11,960 bases of DNA from an uncultured bacterium. Its GTDB lineage: Bacteria > Cyanobacteriota > Vampirovibrionia > Gastranaerophilales > Gastranaerophilaceae. Location: assembly GCA_900554385.1 (NCBI GenBank), contig USHE01000050.1, forward strand, positions 1 through 11,960, written 5' to 3'. The number at the start of each line of letters is the position of its first letter. The stretch's first letter is position 1. The translations under genes and the position numbers were made by a program. The notes below the pieces were generated by a model. That model was not told the origin of the DNA. It worked only from the letters and a program-made list of their open reading frames with translations, and did not search any database. Below are positions 1 through 6,543 of the stretch, in pieces.

Positions 1-1
1 T

Positions 2-70
2 TTGGACGGGGCAGATAAAGCATTATATTCAGCTAAAAATAGCGGCAGAAACAGGGTAATATCCTTATAG
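2..70 (+). CDS. C-terminal end of a GGDEF diguanylate cyclase (partial)
   Basis: The frame is open from the left edge to a TAG at 68-70 and encodes the 22 last residues of a protein. They read ADKALYSAKNSGRNRV near the end, which is the conserved final helix of GGDEF domains (typically ADxALYxAKxxGRNRV). GGDEF domains make the second messenger cyclic di-GMP from two GTP. The catalytic GGDEF loop and any sensory domain lie outside the window, so activity cannot be judged. The gene precedes a two-component pair on the same strand, but a terminator-like dyad and 109 bases separate them, so it is probably a distinct transcript. Confidence 0.85.
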   Translation: MDGADKALYSAKNSGRNRVISL

Positions 71-91
71 ATACTAGCTTACAGACTAAAT

Positions 92-121
92 AAAAAAATA
101 CCCGATCGGGTAATGGTTTTT
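92..121 (+). terminator. Terminator-like dyad after the GGDEF gene
   Basis: A perfect 14-base palindrome, TACCCGATCGGGTA (99-112), has an A7 tract on its left and TTTTT (117-121) on its right. It can fold into a 5-bp stem with a GATC loop and act as an intrinsic terminator in either direction. The stem is short, so a regulatory operator for the downstream response regulator is an alternative reading. Confidence 0.45.
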
Positions 122-179
122 CCAAAATTATGAGGTTAAAATAAAAAAACTCGGTAATCAGTTTAACGGAAGTTGATTT

Positions 180-860
180 ATGGAAAAAGCAATCTCTGTA
201 TACGTAGTTGAAGACGATAAGCTAACAAGGACAACCTATAAACACCTGTTTGCGCAAATTCAGGATGAAATAAACCTCCTTGAAAGCTTTGATACTGCCG
301 AAAAATGCATCGAACAGTTAAAAGTACCTCCAGCCGATGTTGTGATTATGGATATAGGATTACCCTGTATGAACGGAATTGAAGCCACTAAAATAATAAA
401 AAGACGTTACCCCAAAGTTAATGTTTTAATGCTTACATCTCACGAACGAGATGAAGAAATTCTTGCTTCAGTTGCATCCGGTGCAAATGCTTATGCTATA
501 AAAGACATAACATTTCCCGCACTTGCTGCAGCAGTAAAAGAAGCAAGTACAGGAGCAGTATGGCTGGATCCGCGTATTGCCGGTGTACTTTTAAATTCCA
601 TTCCGAAACCGGAATCAATGGATTTAGAAAAACTATATGTTAAAAATAAACCTAAAAAAAGATCCAATTCAAAATTTACAGAGCAGGATATCGAAATCCT
701 GAAGCTTATCCAAAAAGGGAAAACTAACAAAGAAATCGGAGAAATTCTGCATATTAGTGAACATACTGCAAAATCTCACGTTTCTAAACTCCTGAGAAAA
801 TTATCCGTAAATGTCCGGGTGGAAGCAGCTATGAAAGCTGTTGAATACAATTTATTTTAG
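180..860 (+). CDS. NarL/LuxR-family two-component response regulator
   Basis: This 226-residue protein has the two-domain layout of NarL-type transcription factors. The N-terminal receiver domain (about 5-125) has the acidic pocket E11/D12/D13, the phosphoacceptor D58 in MDIGLP, T86 and K108, so all residues needed for phosphorylation are present. The C-terminal LuxR helix-turn-helix (about 163-222) carries the typical TNKEIGEILHISEHTAKSHV recognition region. Family knowledge: phosphorylation drives dimerisation and promoter binding. A GGAAG Shine-Dalgarno at 168-172 supports the ATG at 180. The stop lies 12 bases before a sensor kinase gene on the same strand, so the two are almost certainly a cognate operon. 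The regulator is intact while the kinase frame is interrupted, so it may now lack its own phosphodonor. The signal and target genes are unknown. Confidence 0.93.
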   Translation: MEKAISVYVVEDDKLTRTTYKHLFAQIQDEINLLESFDTAEKCIEQLKVPPADVVIMDIGLPCMNGIEATKIIKRRYPKVNVLMLTSHERDEEILASVASGANAYAIKDITFPALAAAVKEASTGAVWLDPRIAGVLLNSIPKPESMDLEKLYVKNKPKKRSNSKFTEQDIEILKLIQKGKTNKEIGEILHISEHTAKSHVSKLLRKLSVNVRVEAAMKAVEYNLF

Positions 861-872
861 GGAAAATTTTAT

Positions 873-2510
873 ATGAAAAAAAAACTATCTAAAGCAAAAA
901 TTATATTTTTGGCTCTATTTGCCCTCCTTTTAGGAATGTGCATATATGACGATGCAATCCATTCAAAACCCCGCTGTCTTATTAATATCGGAATCATGGT
1001 ATTTATGATGAATTCATACATTGAAAAAAAAGAATACATAAAAGCCCTTAAAGAAAAAAATGAATTATATGAAATGCTGCATCGTTCTTTTGAGGCAAAT
1101 TCACCGGATATAATGGTATACTTTGACAACGACCAGAAAATAATCACCTGCAACAAAACAATGTGCGACACTTTTGGGATAGAAAATCCGGATGACGCAA
1201 AAAATTTAACAATGTTTGACTACCTTCCTCCGGAAAAAGCCAGCGTTGTCCAGCGTTACAACAATAAAGTTCTTTTAACAGGAAAACCTATAAAATATAC
1301 TATTGATGTAAACAACAAAACAAACGGAACCAGAACATTTGAAACTGTTGCTGTTCCTATTCAAAAAAACGATGAAATAAAAGGGCTTGTTGCAATATGC
1401 CGCGACGTAACGTTCCGTGAAAAGCTGCGTTCTAAGTATATAGAACAACAAAACCAATTAAACTCCATTCTGGACAATCTTCCTCTGGCAGCATTTTTAA
1501 TTGATACAGAAGGAAAATACATAAACGGGAACAGCAAAATTGACAACCTTTTAAATATTTAAGAATCTACTCTTAAAGGATGTGATATTTTTACTAAATA
1601 TCTTTATCATACAAAAAAAGAAATTCAGACGATACTAAAAACAGTAAAAAAAGAAAAATGTACTGTAGCCTGCGAACATTTTTATAAATTTCCTAACCGT
1701 TCACCAAACTGGTATAAAATATACAAAGCTCCTATCTGCAACAGGGACGGTAATATAAGCGCATTTACGGTTTTTGTCCAAAACATAGGAGCTGAAAAAA
1801 ATCTTACAAGACAAAAAGAACAATTTATAGCAACATTAAGCCACGATTTAAAAACTCCGGTAATCGCCCAAATAAGATCATTAGAATTACTCCTAAGAGG
1901 CGAATATCAAAATATGACAGATGAACAAGTTGAATTGCTTAATTTAACTCTCGACTCAAGCAAACAAATGTACAATCTTGTTTCAACAATTTTATACTCT
2001 TACAAATTCGACAATGCTGAAGTAAAACTTGATCCTCAGGAAGTTAATATTATGGAGATAATATTGGAATGCTGCGATACACTTTCAAAAATGGCGGCAG
2101 GAAAAGAAGCAGAAATAATCATAACACCAGGTGAGAATATAGGAAAAATTCAGGCAGACAAAAACTACTTGAAATACGCCATTTTATATATGATAGAAAA
2201 CAGTATTTCTTATGCATTTGAAAAAACTAAAATAGTATTAAATTTGAGAGAAGAAAACGGCAAAATTTCATTTACAATTCATACAACAGGACACTATATC
2301 CCTCAGGAAGAAATTGATATGATGTTTGACCAATACCTTGGACAGACACAAACATACAATAAAATAGGATTTTGCTTAAAATTATACTACTCAAGCCAGA
2401 TTATTAATGCTCACAACGGACAGATTATCGCATACAGCGACCCGTCTAACCGGAATATTTTAGGCTTTACAATACCACTCATACATACTCCGATTCCAGT
2501 TACAGCATAA
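873..2510 (+). pseudogene. Membrane-anchored double-PAS sensor histidine kinase, interrupted by one in-frame TAA
   Basis: One continuous frame (546 codons including the final stop) encodes a sensor kinase, but codon 230 is TAA (1560-1562). As written, translation yields a 229-residue protein ending inside the second PAS domain. Layout: one or two membrane segments (about 8-24 and 35-49), PAS1 (about 72-183), PAS2 (about 195-310, containing the stop), HisKA with the phosphorylatable H324 in LSHDLKTP, and a HATPase_c-like domain (about 415-540) with N-box N443. After the stop there is no in-frame ATG, GTG or TTG before the H-box. The first in-frame ATG is at 1914, which would leave a 198-residue fragment lacking the phosphoacceptor histidine. 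The ATP-binding G1 and G2 motifs are also far from consensus. The gene follows its response regulator by 12 bases, with AGGGAAA as the likely ribosome site. I favour a recent nonsense mutation or strain-level pseudogene; a sequencing or assembly error is possible. Confidence 0.85.
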
Positions 2511-2534
2511 ATATTTTCTGATATAATAAATTGC
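2499..2534 (+). promoter_or_regulatory. Sigma70-like promoter for the GNAT-EamA pair, probably leaderless
   Basis: A perfect TATAAT (2522-2527) lies 17 bases after GTTACA (2499-2504, 4 of 6 matches to TTGACA). Transcription would start about 7 bases after the -10 box, at 2534-2535, which is the ATG of the acetyltransferase itself. No Shine-Dalgarno sequence precedes that ATG, which fits a leaderless mRNA. The -35 box lies in the last codons of the kinase gene. Confidence 0.55.
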
Positions 2535-3113
2535 ATGGAACTTGATATTGAAATTAAAAATAAATTATCAAAGAAAATTTATTCTGATATGGAAAAACAA
2601 TTTCCGCCGGAAGAAATGAAAGATTTTGCCAAATTAAATGAACTTTTAGAGAAAAAATTCTATAAACTGGCTGAATTTTCAATAAAAAACGAACCTGCGG
2701 GATACGTATTTTTTCTTGAAAATGAATATCTCTGGATAGATTATATTGCGGTTTTTGAAAAGTTCCACTCGCAAGGTTTCGGAAGCAAAATATTGACTTC
2801 GCTTTTCGATGAATATTCGCATTTAAAAGGTTGTTTTTTTGAAGTAGAACCGGAAAATCCCGAGAATATTCAAACAATAAAAAGAATAAAATTTTATAAA
2901 AGACTCGGCTGCCATACACTGGATTTTGAATATTATTTTCCAAACGAAATAAAAGAATTAAAACTGGATTTGCTATACAAATCTTTTGACGGAAATTTTC
3001 CGAATAAAAATGAAATAAAAAAACAGGTAGAATTTGTGTTTGAAAATCTTCATAACTCAACAAAAACGACACAAGCAACACTTCAGCTTATAAAAATAAA
3101 AAATCAAATATGA
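2535..3113 (+). CDS. GNAT-family N-acetyltransferase
   Basis: A 192-residue protein with a GNAT fold in its first two thirds. The segment WIDYIAVFEKFHSQGFGSKIL (about 69-89) matches motif A: a beta-4 strand followed by the Q/R-x-x-G-x-G/A pyrophosphate-binding loop for acetyl-CoA (here SQGFGS). It is followed by a beta-5 strand rich in acidic residues and FYKRLGC, the usual 'FYxkxGF' motif B. The roughly 50-residue C-terminal extension is Lys/Asn-rich and unassigned. GNAT enzymes transfer acetyl from acetyl-CoA to amines; the substrate cannot be read from sequence. The stop overlaps the start of the EamA permease by 4 bases (ATGA), so the two are translationally coupled. One could speculate that the enzyme modifies a metabolite the permease exports, or protects the cell from it. 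No ribosome site precedes the ATG. Confidence 0.85.
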   Translation: MELDIEIKNKLSKKIYSDMEKQFPPEEMKDFAKLNELLEKKFYKLAEFSIKNEPAGYVFFLENEYLWIDYIAVFEKFHSQGFGSKILTSLFDEYSHLKGCFFEVEPENPENIQTIKRIKFYKRLGCHTLDFEYYFPNEIKELKLDLLYKSFDGNFPNKNEIKKQVEFVFENLHNSTKTTQATLQLIKIKNQI

Positions 3114-3961
3114 TTTCAATTATAGCAGTAATAGTAAGAATAATCTCAAATTCTCTGTCGAATGTATTCCAAAAACGGCTCACACAATGCGGAATGAATT
3201 CGTTATCCGTAAATTGTTATACATACATCGGACTAAGCTTAATATGCTTATTTTTTGTAAATCATATTACAGAAATAACAACTCCCGTTTTAATAAACGC
3301 AATAGCAGGCGGAATATTTGGTGCAGCAGGAAACTACTTTTTAATTAAAGCGTTAAGCAGAGGCGATTTATCCGTTCTCGGTCCGATAAATGCATACAAA
3401 CCCCTAACAGCAATGATTTTTGCAATTCTGCTCGCAGGAGAAATTCCGTCAATTGCTGGAATTTTAGGTGTTGTCCTGCTAATTGTCGGAAGTTATATTA
3501 TTTTCAGCACAACAAGAGAAGGATTTTCATTAGAACTTTTCAAAAGAAAAGATATCAGATATAGAATTTTTGCATTGGTACTAACTGCAATCGAAGCTGT
3601 TTTTATAAAAAATGTAATATCAAATTCCGATGTATTAACATCTTTCACTCTTTGGAGTTTCTTCGGGGCATTTTTTGCAGCAATTTTACAAGCAAAACAT
3701 AAAATCAAATTCAAATTTCCTGACAAGTCATCCCTCCTTAAACTAATTTTTGTGATAACTTTTGCAGGCATAATGCAGTATAGCACCAACATCGTTTTTG
3801 AAAGAATGAACGTAAGCTATGCTCTGGCATTATTTCAACTTTCAGCAGTTTTAAATGTCATTTTAGGCTGGAAAATTTTCAAAGAAAAAGACTTAATAAA
3901 AAAACTTGCAGGCTCAATCATAATGGTATCAGGAGCAATTATTATTATTATTTCTCACTAA
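3110..3961 (+). CDS. DMT-superfamily EamA permease (10 TM)
   Basis: A 283-residue, highly hydrophobic protein made of two EamA-like halves (about 6-133 and 148-281), each with about five membrane helices, the full length for drug/metabolite transporters. The first half carries the classic signature GPINAYKPLTAMIFAILLAG followed by a GILGVVLLIVGSYII helix; the second half ends in the equivalent helix LAGSIIMVSGAIIIIIS. Family members export amino acids, nucleosides or other small metabolites across the inner membrane, mostly by proton exchange; the substrate is not predictable here. Its ATG lies inside the ATGA overlap with the upstream acetyltransferase and there is no independent promoter in view, so expression depends on the upstream gene. 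A strong hairpin terminator follows at 4010-4050. Confidence 0.9.
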   Translation: MISIIAVIVRIISNSLSNVFQKRLTQCGMNSLSVNCYTYIGLSLICLFFVNHITEITTPVLINAIAGGIFGAAGNYFLIKALSRGDLSVLGPINAYKPLTAMIFAILLAGEIPSIAGILGVVLLIVGSYIIFSTTREGFSLELFKRKDIRYRIFALVLTAIEAVFIKNVISNSDVLTSFTLWSFFGAFFAAILQAKHKIKFKFPDKSSLLKLIFVITFAGIMQYSTNIVFERMNVSYALALFQLSAVLNVILGWKIFKEKDLIKKLAGSIIMVSGAIIIIISH

Positions 3962-4009
3962 CGCAGTGTCGCCTCCTCAACCCGGATTTAACAGACAGTA
4001 CACTGAATT

Positions 4010-4050
4010 AAAAAAGAACCTTGATAGAATTTGTTTCGAGGTTCTTTTTT
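4010..4050. terminator. Bidirectional terminator between EamA and the K/E-rich gene
   Basis: AAAAAAGAACCT (4010-4021) pairs perfectly with AGGTTCTTTTTT (4039-4050). Three more pairs (T-G, G-C, A-T) extend the stem inward and leave an 11-base loop. A runs on one side and T runs on the other make it work on both strands, which fits its place between two convergent genes. Confidence 0.9.
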
Positions 4051-4055
4051 AATTA

Positions 4056-4298
4056 TTATGCAGTCTTTTTGGCGTCTTTTTCTTCTTTTTTCTTTTCTTT
4101 ATTTTCCGCAATTTTTTCTTTTGCTTTGTTAATATCTTCCTTAACGTGTTCTTTTACATCGTGCGCTTTTTCTTTTGTTTTTTCAACACCTTTTTTCACA
4201 TCATCTTTAACGTGGTCAGCTTTTTCTTTTACGTTTTCCGCTGCCTTGTGCATTTTTTCTTTCATTGTTTCTTTAGGTTCTTTCTTTTGTTTATCCAT
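4056..4298 (-). CDS. Small Lys/Glu-rich amphipathic helical protein (LEA/YtxH-like)
   Basis: The 80-residue product consists almost only of K, E, D, A, V, N and H, with no signal peptide, membrane helix or cysteine. It repeats units such as AAENVKEKADHVKDDV, EKTKEKAHDVKEHV and DINKAKEKIAENKEKK, close to the 11-residue periodicity of group 3 LEA proteins. Such proteins form extended amphipathic helices on drying or on contact with membranes. Function here is inferred only: stress protection, membrane association or nucleoid binding are all possible. The ATG at 4298 has AAAGGA eight bases upstream; a TTG two codons earlier is in frame but falls inside the spacer. It is divergent from the dehydrogenase gene, with a 129-base shared upstream region, and ends just before the bidirectional terminator. 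The opposite strand is open across the gene but encodes only Phe/Ser-rich shadow frames. Confidence 0.75.
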   Translation of the reverse strand: MDKQKKEPKETMKEKMHKAAENVKEKADHVKDDVKKGVEKTKEKAHDVKEHVKEDINKAKEKIAENKEKKKEEKDAKKTA

Positions 4299-4372
4299 AT
4301 ACAAATTCCTTTCTATAAATTTCTACAAACTCATTGTAAAAATTTTATATTATTAATTAATCACCTGAAATC

Positions 4373-4418
4373 TTAATCATTCAACAAATTCATGTTATAC
4401 TTTAGTGTAATAAAGGAG
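4373..4418 (+). promoter_or_regulatory. Extended -10 promoter and RBS of the zinc dehydrogenase
   Basis: TGTTATACT (4393-4401) is an extended -10 element (TG-n-TATACT). A weak -35, TTAATC (4373-4378, 3 of 6), stands 17 bases upstream. AAAGGAG (4412-4418) is a consensus ribosome site nine bases before the ATG at 4428. These signals overlap an upstream in-frame ATG at 4392, which rules that ATG out as the start. Confidence 0.55.
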
Positions 4419-4427
4419 TTTTTTATA

Positions 4428-5474
4428 ATGCCGGATACAATGAAAGCACTGATTTGCCATAAAAACGGAAACATTGAACTTGTAGAAAAACCTGTTCCCA
4501 GAATACAAAATGAGCGGGATGCAATTGTTAAAGTAACTCTTTCGACAATCTGCACAAGCGACTTACACATAATGCACGGCGCCGTACCGGCAGCTATTCC
4601 TGAAATCGTTCTCGGACACGAATTTACAGGAGAAATAATTGATATCGGAAACGGAATAAAAAATTTAAAAATTGGTGACAGAGTTGCCGCAAATTGTATT
4701 ACTTTCTGCGGTGAATGCTTCTTCTGTAAAAAAGGTTTCATAAACAACTGCGAAAACGGCGGGTGGGAAATAGGATGTAAAATTGACGGCTGTCAGGCAG
4801 AATATATAAGAGTTCCGTTTGCTGATACGGGACTTACCAAAATACCTGAAAATGTAAGTTATGAAAACGCTCTTTTTACAGGAGATATTTTATCAAGCGG
4901 ATATTTTGGAGCAGAACTGTGCGAAATAAAACAGGGGGATACAATTGCAGTAATCGGATGCGGGCCTGTTGGTTTATGCGCGATGATGTGTGCAAAAATT
5001 CTCGGTGCAGAAAAAATTATTGCCATTGATATTGATGAAAAAAGGCTTGAATATTCAAAATCACTTGGCTTTGCAAATTATACAATTAACCCTGTAAATA
5101 CCAATGTTACAGAAGCCGTGAAAAAACTTACAAATAATCACGGCGCAGATGGTGTAATAGAGGCAGCTGGCGGAGAAAACACTTTTGAAACTGCCTGGAA
5201 AATCGCACGCCCTAATTCAGTCGTAGAACTTGTTGCAATGTATGAAAAAAATCAAACCCTTCCGCTCGCTGAATTGTACGGTAAAAATCTAATTTTTAAA
5301 ACCGGCGGTGTTGATGCTGTTCATTGCGAAAAATTACTGCAATTAATATCAGAAAACAAAATCAATACCGATTTTCTTATCTCAAAAAAATTGCCACTGG
5401 ATGAAATCATTAACGCATACAAAATTTTTGAAGAGAAAAAAGACAATTGTCTTAAAATTGCGATTTACAATTAG
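4428..5474 (+). CDS. Zinc-dependent medium-chain alcohol/polyol dehydrogenase
   Basis: A 348-residue MDR-family NAD(P)-dependent dehydrogenase. The N-terminal GroES-like domain has catalytic zinc ligands C42 (TICTSD) and H64-E65 (GHEFTGE), and D153 in the position used as third ligand by the Thermoanaerobacter secondary alcohol dehydrogenase type. The structural zinc site is complete: C94, C97, C100, C108. The Rossmann domain has GCGPVG (177-182), and the second strand ends in an acidic IDIDEKR, which favours NAD over NADP. These enzymes interconvert alcohols or polyols and ketones/aldehydes in the cytoplasm; secondary alcohol, butanediol or sorbitol dehydrogenase are all plausible, and the substrate is not decided by these motifs. 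The start at 4428 is set by AAAGGAG nine bases upstream; another ATG lies at 4440. The last 23 bases overlap the convergent alkyltransferase gene, so no conventional terminator sits between them. Confidence 0.92.
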   Translation: MPDTMKALICHKNGNIELVEKPVPRIQNERDAIVKVTLSTICTSDLHIMHGAVPAAIPEIVLGHEFTGEIIDIGNGIKNLKIGDRVAANCITFCGECFFCKKGFINNCENGGWEIGCKIDGCQAEYIRVPFADTGLTKIPENVSYENALFTGDILSSGYFGAELCEIKQGDTIAVIGCGPVGLCAMMCAKILGAEKIIAIDIDEKRLEYSKSLGFANYTINPVNTNVTEAVKKLTNNHGADGVIEAAGGENTFETAWKIARPNSVVELVAMYEKNQTLPLAELYGKNLIFKTGGVDAVHCEKLLQLISENKINTDFLISKKLPLDEIINAYKIFEEKKDNCLKIAIYN

Positions 5475-5991
5475 AAAAATTAAAACTATTAATATCAACA
5501 CCCTCAATTTCAAGAAGTTTCTGCTTTCTGCTAATTCCGCCTGCGTAACCGGTTAAACTTCCATTTGCACCTACAACTCTGTGACACGGGATAATAATTG
5601 ATATGGGATTATGTCCGACAGCATTTCCAATTGCTTGTGCAGACATTGTTTTTAAATTCATTTCCGCCGCAACTTTTTTTGCGATAATACCATAAGTCAC
5701 AGTCTGTCCATAAGGAATTTCACACAAAAACTTCCACACAAGCTGACGGAATTCTCCGCCCGAGGGTGAAAGAGGTAAATCATTAAATTTCGGATTTTCA
5801 CCGGCAAAATATTTCTCAAGCCGTATTTGCACAAGATTTAATATCGGCAATTCAGTATTTTTTATCATCTCACATTTTATACTTCCGGCATAATATTTCT
5901 GCCCTTCAAACCAAACCCCTTTTAAAGCCGTTTCATCTGCGGCAATAGTTATTAAACCTAACGGACTTTGATATTCTTTATAATAAATCAT
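5452..5991 (-). CDS. ogt: Methylated-DNA--[protein]-cysteine S-methyltransferase
   Basis: A 179-residue O6-alkylguanine-DNA alkyltransferase, a suicide repair protein that moves the alkyl group from O6-alkylguanine (and O4-alkylthymine) to its own cysteine. The active-site motif IIIPCHRVVG is intact with nucleophile C136. The helix-turn-helix region (FLCEIPYGQTVTYGIIA, about 88-104), SAQAIGNAVGHNP (117-129) and the C-terminal GYAGGISRKQKLLEIEG are all standard. The N-terminal domain (about 1-75) is of the short Ogt type; there is no Ada-type metal-binding domain. The 3' end overlaps the dehydrogenase gene on the other strand. A TATAGT -10 (minus strand, 6008-6003) lies only 11 bases before the ATG, implying a 5' leader of about 4-5 bases, and no clear Shine-Dalgarno is present. 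Confidence 0.95.
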   Translation of the reverse strand: MIYYKEYQSPLGLITIAADETALKGVWFEGQKYYAGSIKCEMIKNTELPILNLVQIRLEKYFAGENPKFNDLPLSPSGGEFRQLVWKFLCEIPYGQTVTYGIIAKKVAAEMNLKTMSAQAIGNAVGHNPISIIIPCHRVVGANGSLTGYAGGISRKQKLLEIEGVDINSFNFSNCKSQF

Positions 5992-5996
5992 ACAAT

Positions 5997-6031
5997 AATT
6001 TTACTATATAAAAAACTTTATAAATATTGAA
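5997..6031 (-). promoter_or_regulatory. Possible near-leaderless promoter of the alkyltransferase
   Basis: On the minus strand TATAGT (6008-6003, 5 of 6) sits 11 bases before the ATG at 5991. A weak TTCAAT (6031-6026, 3 of 6) lies 17 bases upstream of it. The AT-rich context makes chance -10 matches common, so support is modest. Confidence 0.35.
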
Positions 6032-6083
6032 ATATCAAAATTTATATGATAGTATGACTAAATTATTAAGAAAGGGAATATGT

Positions 6084-6449
6084 ATGATTAGATTTTTACT
6101 AATATTGCTTTCATTGTTTATAGTATGCGGCTCAGTATCTGCCAAAAACTGCCATAACAACGGAAGATATAATAATTGTTCATACTCTTATTACCACTGT
6201 GACGACGATGATGACGATGACTATCACAAGTGCGCAAGAAGAAATTATAAACGCTGGGCAAAACGCTGTCATAAATATCAAGGCTGTGACTGCTCATATA
6301 ATTTCTGGTACGGCAACAGAGATTGGGACGATGATGACTGGGAAGATTATTGGGATTCAAAAACATATAGAAACCTGAGAAAAGTCAACAGAAAAGTAAA
6401 CCTTTTCAGACATGTTGTAGATTCAACAAAAGAATTATTCAGCTGGTAA
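6084..6449 (+). CDS. Small secreted Asp/Tyr/Trp- and Cys-rich protein of unknown function
   Basis: The 121-residue product begins with a clear Sec signal peptide (IRFLLILLSLFIVCGSVSA, likely cut after residue 20). The mature part is unusual: a run of seven aspartates, a second acidic-aromatic block (DWDDDDWEDYWD), seven cysteines (NC, NNC, YHC, HKC, KRC, GCDC), several histidines and many Tyr/Trp, then a basic C-terminal segment (KTYRNLRKVNRKVNLFRHV). I know no family for it. The Asp clusters plus Cys/His suggest metal binding (calcium, zinc or copper) or a disulfide-stabilised envelope protein, which is inference. The start at 6084 has AAAGGGA (6071-6077) six bases upstream and places the signal peptide at the N-terminus; upstream in-frame TTG 6027 and ATG 6054 would bury it. 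It is divergent from the alkyltransferase and followed by a hairpin. Confidence 0.75.
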   Translation: MIRFLLILLSLFIVCGSVSAKNCHNNGRYNNCSYSYYHCDDDDDDDYHKCARRNYKRWAKRCHKYQGCDCSYNFWYGNRDWDDDDWEDYWDSKTYRNLRKVNRKVNLFRHVVDSTKELFSW

Positions 6450-6463
6450 TAAAAATTAAATAC

Positions 6464-6507
6464 GGTTATCTGTAACAGCCTTTGCAGGCGAGATACAGAT
6501 AACCTTT
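6464..6507 (+). terminator. Long hairpin terminator after the Asp-rich secreted protein
   Basis: GGTTATCTGTA (6464-6474) pairs perfectly with TACAGATAACC (6494-6504). An inner hairpin GCCT-TTGC-AGGC (6478-6489) sits inside the loop. Only a short TTT follows, so termination may be partial. The two-tier structure could also be a mRNA-stability element. Confidence 0.65.
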
Positions 6508-6543
6508 CCAAAATAGTACATTAATTAATTAAAAGAGGCAAGT

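Noticed and set aside
1560..1562. Recoded TAA (alternative genetic code)
   Set aside because: Several other genes here, such as the EamA permease, DUF6338-like and primase-like genes, end in TAA at sensible family lengths, so TAA is a normal stop.
1914..2510. Separate short histidine kinase gene starting at ATG 1914
   Set aside because: It would lack the H-box and part of HisKA, and it is in the same uninterrupted frame as the upstream PAS and H-box codons, so it is the tail of the broken kinase gene.
4021..4376. Phe/Ser-rich plus-strand frames opposite the K/E-rich gene
   Set aside because: They are the reverse of Lys/Glu codons, start in the terminator stem, and have no ribosome site; the minus-strand gene has a good one.
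4392..4427. Longer dehydrogenase with an N-terminal MLYFSVIKEFFI extension
   Set aside because: The extension codons overlap the extended -10 box and the AAAGGAG ribosome site that belongs to the ATG at 4428.
6027..6083. Longer form of the Asp-rich secreted protein from TTG 6027 or ATG 6054
   Set aside because: A longer start would put the signal peptide internally; AAAGGGA at 6071-6077 fits the ATG at 6084.
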